Assembly: GCA_929200515.1 (NCBI GenBank)
Contig: CAKNAD010000080.1
Location: 1 to 10,730, forward strand
Direction of reading: 5' to 3'
DNA length: 10,730 nt
From: Candidatus Gorgonimonas leptogorgiae
GTDB taxonomy: Bacteria; Pseudomonadota; Gammaproteobacteria; Pseudomonadales; Endozoicomonadaceae
In this document: in pieces, positions 7,995 to 10,730 of the stretch
How positions within the stretch are numbered: position 1 is the stretch's first letter
Layout of the letters: every line of letters starts with the position of its first letter
Position numbers and translations under genes: made by a program
Notes under the pieces: model-generated
Seen by the model: only the letters and a program-made list of their open reading frames with translations
What the model was told of the DNA's origin: nothing
Databases searched by the model: none

Positions 7995-8104
7995 AGTAGA
8001 ATTAAAGTAATGAATTCATAACTAAAATTATCAAAGATTAAACTAATAATAAGATAATAATTTAATGGATTATTGTACATCTTCGATAAATTTTCTATAA
8101 CAAC

Positions 8105-8110
8105 TTGGAG
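8105..8110 (+). promoter_or_regulatory. Shine-Dalgarno site that fixes the pilin start
   Basis: TTGGAG sits 6 bases before ATG 8117. A longer reading frame could begin at TTG 8105, but that codon is part of this site. It would also add four residues ahead of a normal six-residue class III leader. ATG 8117 is therefore the start. The equivalent site in the duplicated remnant reads TTAGAG. Confidence 0.7.
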
Positions 8111-8116
8111 AATTTA

Positions 8117-8521
8117 ATGAAATACAATAAGGGATATAATTTAGTAGAACTTACTATAGTAGTTGCCATTGTTGCTATATTAGCAACCATTGCCTTTCCA
8201 AACTATCAGCAATATATGATTAACTCAAGGCGTAGTGAAGCTATGACTAACTTATTAGTGCTGATGCAACTACAAGAAAGTTTTTTCCTTGAAAACAGAG
8301 TATATACCACAGATCTTAACGATTTAGGAATTAATACCAATGTAGATGGTTCATTTGATACCGAGAATGCATTTTATCGTATAACAGCATCTCAATGTAC
8401 AGGAATGGATTTAAATAGATGTATAACTCTAACAGCAACTCCTATGGGAGTACAGACAGGAGATAACACTCTAACTCTAAATAGTTTAGGTGAAAGAACG
8501 CCGATAAACATATGGGATTAA
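8117..8521 (+). CDS. pilE: Type IV prepilin, PilE-type (probably a minor pilin)
   Basis: This encodes a 134-aa prepilin. The leader MKYNKG ends in the Gly cleaved by prepilin peptidase PilD. The mature chain begins YNLVE with the invariant Glu at mature position 5 (residue 11), followed by a hydrophobic helix (LTIVVAIVAILATIAFPNY). Residues 39-70 (RRSEAMTNLLVLMQLQESFF, then N-x-x-Y and a Leu-Gly end) follow the pattern of PilE-family minor pilins. Cys94 and Cys102 could form a disulfide. The end has the usual LTATPMG, TLTLNSLGERT and terminal Trp-Asp. The protein is inserted in the inner membrane and then assembled into the pilus. The FimX-like gene starts 49 bp downstream on the same strand, so co-transcription is likely. 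The 5' end has been copied to 5147-5184. A plus-strand TTGTAC-17-TATAAC (8073-8101) would start transcription inside the ribosome site, so the true promoter remains unassigned. Whether this is a major or minor pilin cannot be settled here. Confidence 0.93.
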   Translation: MKYNKGYNLVELTIVVAIVAILATIAFPNYQQYMINSRRSEAMTNLLVLMQLQESFFLENRVYTTDLNDLGINTNVDGSFDTENAFYRITASQCTGMDLNRCITLTATPMGVQTGDNTLTLNSLGERTPINIWD

Positions 8522-8570
8522 CTATTAAAAGTATTACTGGCATTAAAAACAAATATTATACGGAATAAAT

Positions 8571-10652
8571 ATGCTAACAGAAACACAGGTAACACTAAGA
8601 GTGCTGTCTATCAGTGACTCAGTGAATAAAACAGATAATTTATTAAATAAGCTGAAAGAAAATGGTTATAATGCCAGAGGAATTCATGTTGACAACATAG
8701 AACAATTACATACTCAATTAGACGAATTTAATCATTGGGATTTAATAGTGGTAGATGAAAACCTACAAGCAATTACAATAGAGCAAACAATAAATAACAT
8801 ATCTCAGCGAAATTTATATATTCCAATTATATTTATAAGTCGCAACAAACAGCAAGCTCCCTACCAATTATTACATACTGGTCCATTAAAAATAATTATT
8901 GATGAACAAGATATAGACTATTTTGCTGATATAGCAATAAAAGAAATCAATGATGCTAATATTAGAAAAAATAGCTTACTAATGAGCTTAGCATTAAATT
9001 CTATAGAAACGCATTCCCGTAATTTTTTAAGTCAGCAAAACTATGCCTTAATTTATACGGTAAATGGTATTATTTGTGAAGTTGATGATAGTTTTATTAC
9101 TTTATGTAATATTGAAGATAAAAATATAATTATTCACCAACCTATAGAAACATTAATTGATAAAAAAGATGTAGATATTTTTTTAGATTTCATTCAAAGT
9201 GTTGAAAGTGCAACTGAAGCTATTTCCGTACTACAGGTATCCCTTAATATAAATGAAATATCTATCCCAGTAACTATGATAGTTCAGCCTACTTCATTGG
9301 ACGGCAAATTTTCGCTATGTTTTCAAATAAAAAAAACAACCGTAAAAGCTAAAAACAACTTAAAAAAAACTAGTAGCCTAATCACTAAACCTAAAAATAA
9401 CAGTAAAATTATAGATTATAAAAATTTTCAACAACAGTTTAATCTAGCATTACAAAAAGCGCTATCGGAAAATATACACAGCATGATTTGTTGTATTAAT
9501 TTAGGAAGTTTGTATAAATTGATAAAAAATTCACAACAAGTTGACTGCGAAACAATTTTAAATGATATAACGATAAGCATAAAAGAAACATTTCCTAATA
9601 ATTTACTTATTACAAACTTACAAAATGGTTGTTTTTTGCTACTTATTAAAAATATTAATAAAACCGATAGTTTAAAAATAATCAACAACACCATCGCTAA
9701 ATTAGATGAGCAAGAAATAATAATAGATAATAACGAGACTATAAAAATTAATGCCTTTGCTGGTATGGCTATCATAAATGCAGATACTGATAACACTCAA
9801 GATTTAATCAGCAGAGTAAAACATGAATCTGTTGTGGCTTATATAAATAAGATGAAACAGCCTAATTTATATCTACATAATGATAGCTCATCAAAAAATT
9901 CAGCTGATAATAAAATATTATATACAATAAAAGAAAGCATAAAAAATAAAAAAATAAATCTTCATTACCAAGGAATATTAAATACCAAAGAAAATGGTTT
10001 TAATATTTACGACTGCTTTGCATTAATAAATACCGATGAAGGATTTATGCGTGATAGTGACCTTGTTTTAAAATTTAGTAACCATGAAGTGTGGTCTCAA
10101 TTAGACAAACTTAAAGTAGTCGCTAGTATTTCTGAAATTAAAGCCCACTTAGCTAAAATAAAACATGTTATTTTTTCTATAGGAGCTAATAGCTTAAAAA
10201 ACAATGATTTTTTAGACTGGCTAGATGATTTTATAATGCAAAAGCAAATAGATTCTTCATATTTTGTTATAGAAGTACATGAATATTTTGCAACCAAATA
10301 TATAGAAGAAACTAAGAAAACCTTTTCATCATTAAAAAGTAAAGGCTATAATAGCTGCATAAGTCATTTTGGCTGTAGCATTAACTATAAAAAACTAATT
10401 ACAGATCTGGAGCCAAATTTTATTCGACTTGATAATACTTTTATTGATGATTTAGATGAAAACAAGCTTAAAGATATAAAAGATATTTCAAATGTAATTA
10501 AAAATTTTAACTCTAAAATAATAGCTCCAAGCATAAATAATATGAGTATTATGCAAAAAATCTTACAGTCAAATATTTGTTTATTAACAGGACAATATAT
10601 TCAAGATGAAAGTCAAAACATACAAACCGATTTATATACAAGTGGCAGATGA
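8571..10652 (+). CDS. fimX: FimX-like c-di-GMP receptor for type IV pili (REC-PAS-degenerate GGDEF-degenerate EAL)
   Basis: At 693 aa this is close to FimX of Pseudomonas aeruginosa in length and domain order. Residues 6-125 look like a receiver domain (WDLIVVDEN near 56-64), 155-250 a PAS domain, 283-425 a GGDEF-type fold and 445-685 an EAL-type fold. The signature GGDEF is replaced by QNGCF (351-355), so no diguanylate cyclase activity is expected. In the EAL domain the motif Glu is replaced (CFAL, 482-485). The DDFG metal site reads SHFG (598-601), the catalytic Lys position is Arg619, and the late Glu (AEG) is gone (APS, 652-654). Tyr-Gln 466-467, which in EAL domains lies in the c-di-GMP pocket, is kept. 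It is thus probably a binding-only receptor. Known FimX acts at the cell pole with PilZ and PilB to promote pilus assembly. There are no membrane segments. The ribosome site is weak (CGGA, 8561-8564). The call rests on architecture and context, so another degenerate GGDEF/EAL protein remains possible. Confidence 0.75.
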   Translation: MLTETQVTLRVLSISDSVNKTDNLLNKLKENGYNARGIHVDNIEQLHTQLDEFNHWDLIVVDENLQAITIEQTINNISQRNLYIPIIFISRNKQQAPYQLLHTGPLKIIIDEQDIDYFADIAIKEINDANIRKNSLLMSLALNSIETHSRNFLSQQNYALIYTVNGIICEVDDSFITLCNIEDKNIIIHQPIETLIDKKDVDIFLDFIQSVESATEAISVLQVSLNINEISIPVTMIVQPTSLDGKFSLCFQIKKTTVKAKNNLKKTSSLITKPKNNSKIIDYKNFQQQFNLALQKALSENIHSMICCINLGSLYKLIKNSQQVDCETILNDITISIKETFPNNLLITNLQNGCFLLLIKNINKTDSLKIINNTIAKLDEQEIIIDNNETIKINAFAGMAIINADTDNTQDLISRVKHESVVAYINKMKQPNLYLHNDSSSKNSADNKILYTIKESIKNKKINLHYQGILNTKENGFNIYDCFALINTDEGFMRDSDLVLKFSNHEVWSQLDKLKVVASISEIKAHLAKIKHVIFSIGANSLKNNDFLDWLDDFIMQKQIDSSYFVIEVHEYFATKYIEETKKTFSSLKSKGYNSCISHFGCSINYKKLITDLEPNFIRLDNTFIDDLDENKLKDIKDISNVIKNFNSKIIAPSINNMSIMQKILQSNICLLTGQYIQDESQNIQTDLYTSGR

Positions 10653-10730
10653 AAATTCTAGATTTTAAGGCTAAATAAAAAGGTTTAATTAAAAGCAAAA
10701 TGCTACTAGAATGCAAGTGCATTTCAAAGT

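Larger units (their letters stand above)
7931..8154. repeat. Direct repeat copy B: ankyrin-pilin divergent region plus intact pilin start
   Basis: This is the partner of 4961-5184. It holds the divergent intergenic region between the 901-aa ankyrin gene and the pilin gene, plus the first 38 bases of the pilin gene. Here the pilin ATG and Shine-Dalgarno are intact, so this is the ancestral arrangement and the other copy is the derived junction. The two copies lie in the same orientation and flank the 901-aa gene. Confidence 0.92.

Noticed and set aside
8073..8101. TTGTAC-17-TATAAC as the pilin promoter
   Set aside because: The spacing is good, but transcription would begin near 8108, inside the Shine-Dalgarno site, leaving an unusable leader of about 9 bases.
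9428..9796. Minus-strand ORFs within the FimX-like gene (also 10097-10297)
   Set aside because: The plus-strand gene is continuous with clear domain structure. The minus-strand products look membrane-like only because of reversed AT-rich codons.
10710..10723. Inverted repeat AATGCA-AG-TGCATT after the FimX-like gene, as a terminator
   Set aside because: The loop is only two bases, no T-run follows within the window, and the sequence ends shortly after.

Overview
The window is AT-rich throughout and has a gammaproteobacterial look. A type IV pilin with a PilE-type minor-pilin layout is followed by a FimX-like REC-PAS-GGDEF-EAL protein, a type IV pilus regulator known from Pseudomonas and relatives. 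Opposite them lie large ankyrin-repeat proteins and a WD40-like protein. Eukaryote-type repeats plus low GC suggest a host-associated (intracellular or protist/invertebrate-associated) gammaproteobacterium. The species cannot be named from the sequence alone.

Layout. Bases 1-64 hold two copies of a GC-richer 32-bp tandem repeat, perhaps the edge of a mobile element outside the window. Three genes lie on the minus strand: a 409-aa beta-propeller-like protein with an Arg/Ser-rich tail (128-1357), and two paralogous ankyrin-repeat proteins of 1084 aa (1706-4960) and 901 aa (5225-7930). Two genes lie on the plus strand: a 134-aa prepilin (8117-8521) and, 49 bp later, the 693-aa FimX-like protein (8571-10652). 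The pilin is divergent from the 901-aa ankyrin gene and shares a 186-bp intergenic region with it.

The most notable feature is a segmental tandem duplication. The unit contained one ankyrin gene, its promoter region and the first dozen codons of the pilin gene. The copy next to the 1084-aa gene therefore ends in a broken pilin start (5147-5184), where the initiation codon has become ACG. The shared upstream segments (4961-5184 and 7931-8154) align without gaps at a fixed offset of 2970 bp, with 16 mismatches in 224 positions by hand count. The ankyrin coding regions have diverged much further, and the arrays differ by about 183 residues through gain or loss of internal repeats. The two upstream segments are direct repeats flanking the 901-aa gene, so recombination between them would remove or amplify that gene and leave the pilin gene intact.

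How the genes may work together: pilin and FimX-like protein fit one type IV pilus module, with the FimX-like protein probably a catalytically dead c-di-GMP receptor. The ankyrin and propeller proteins look like protein-protein interaction scaffolds and may be effectors aimed at a host. That role is inference, since no secretion signal can be shown.
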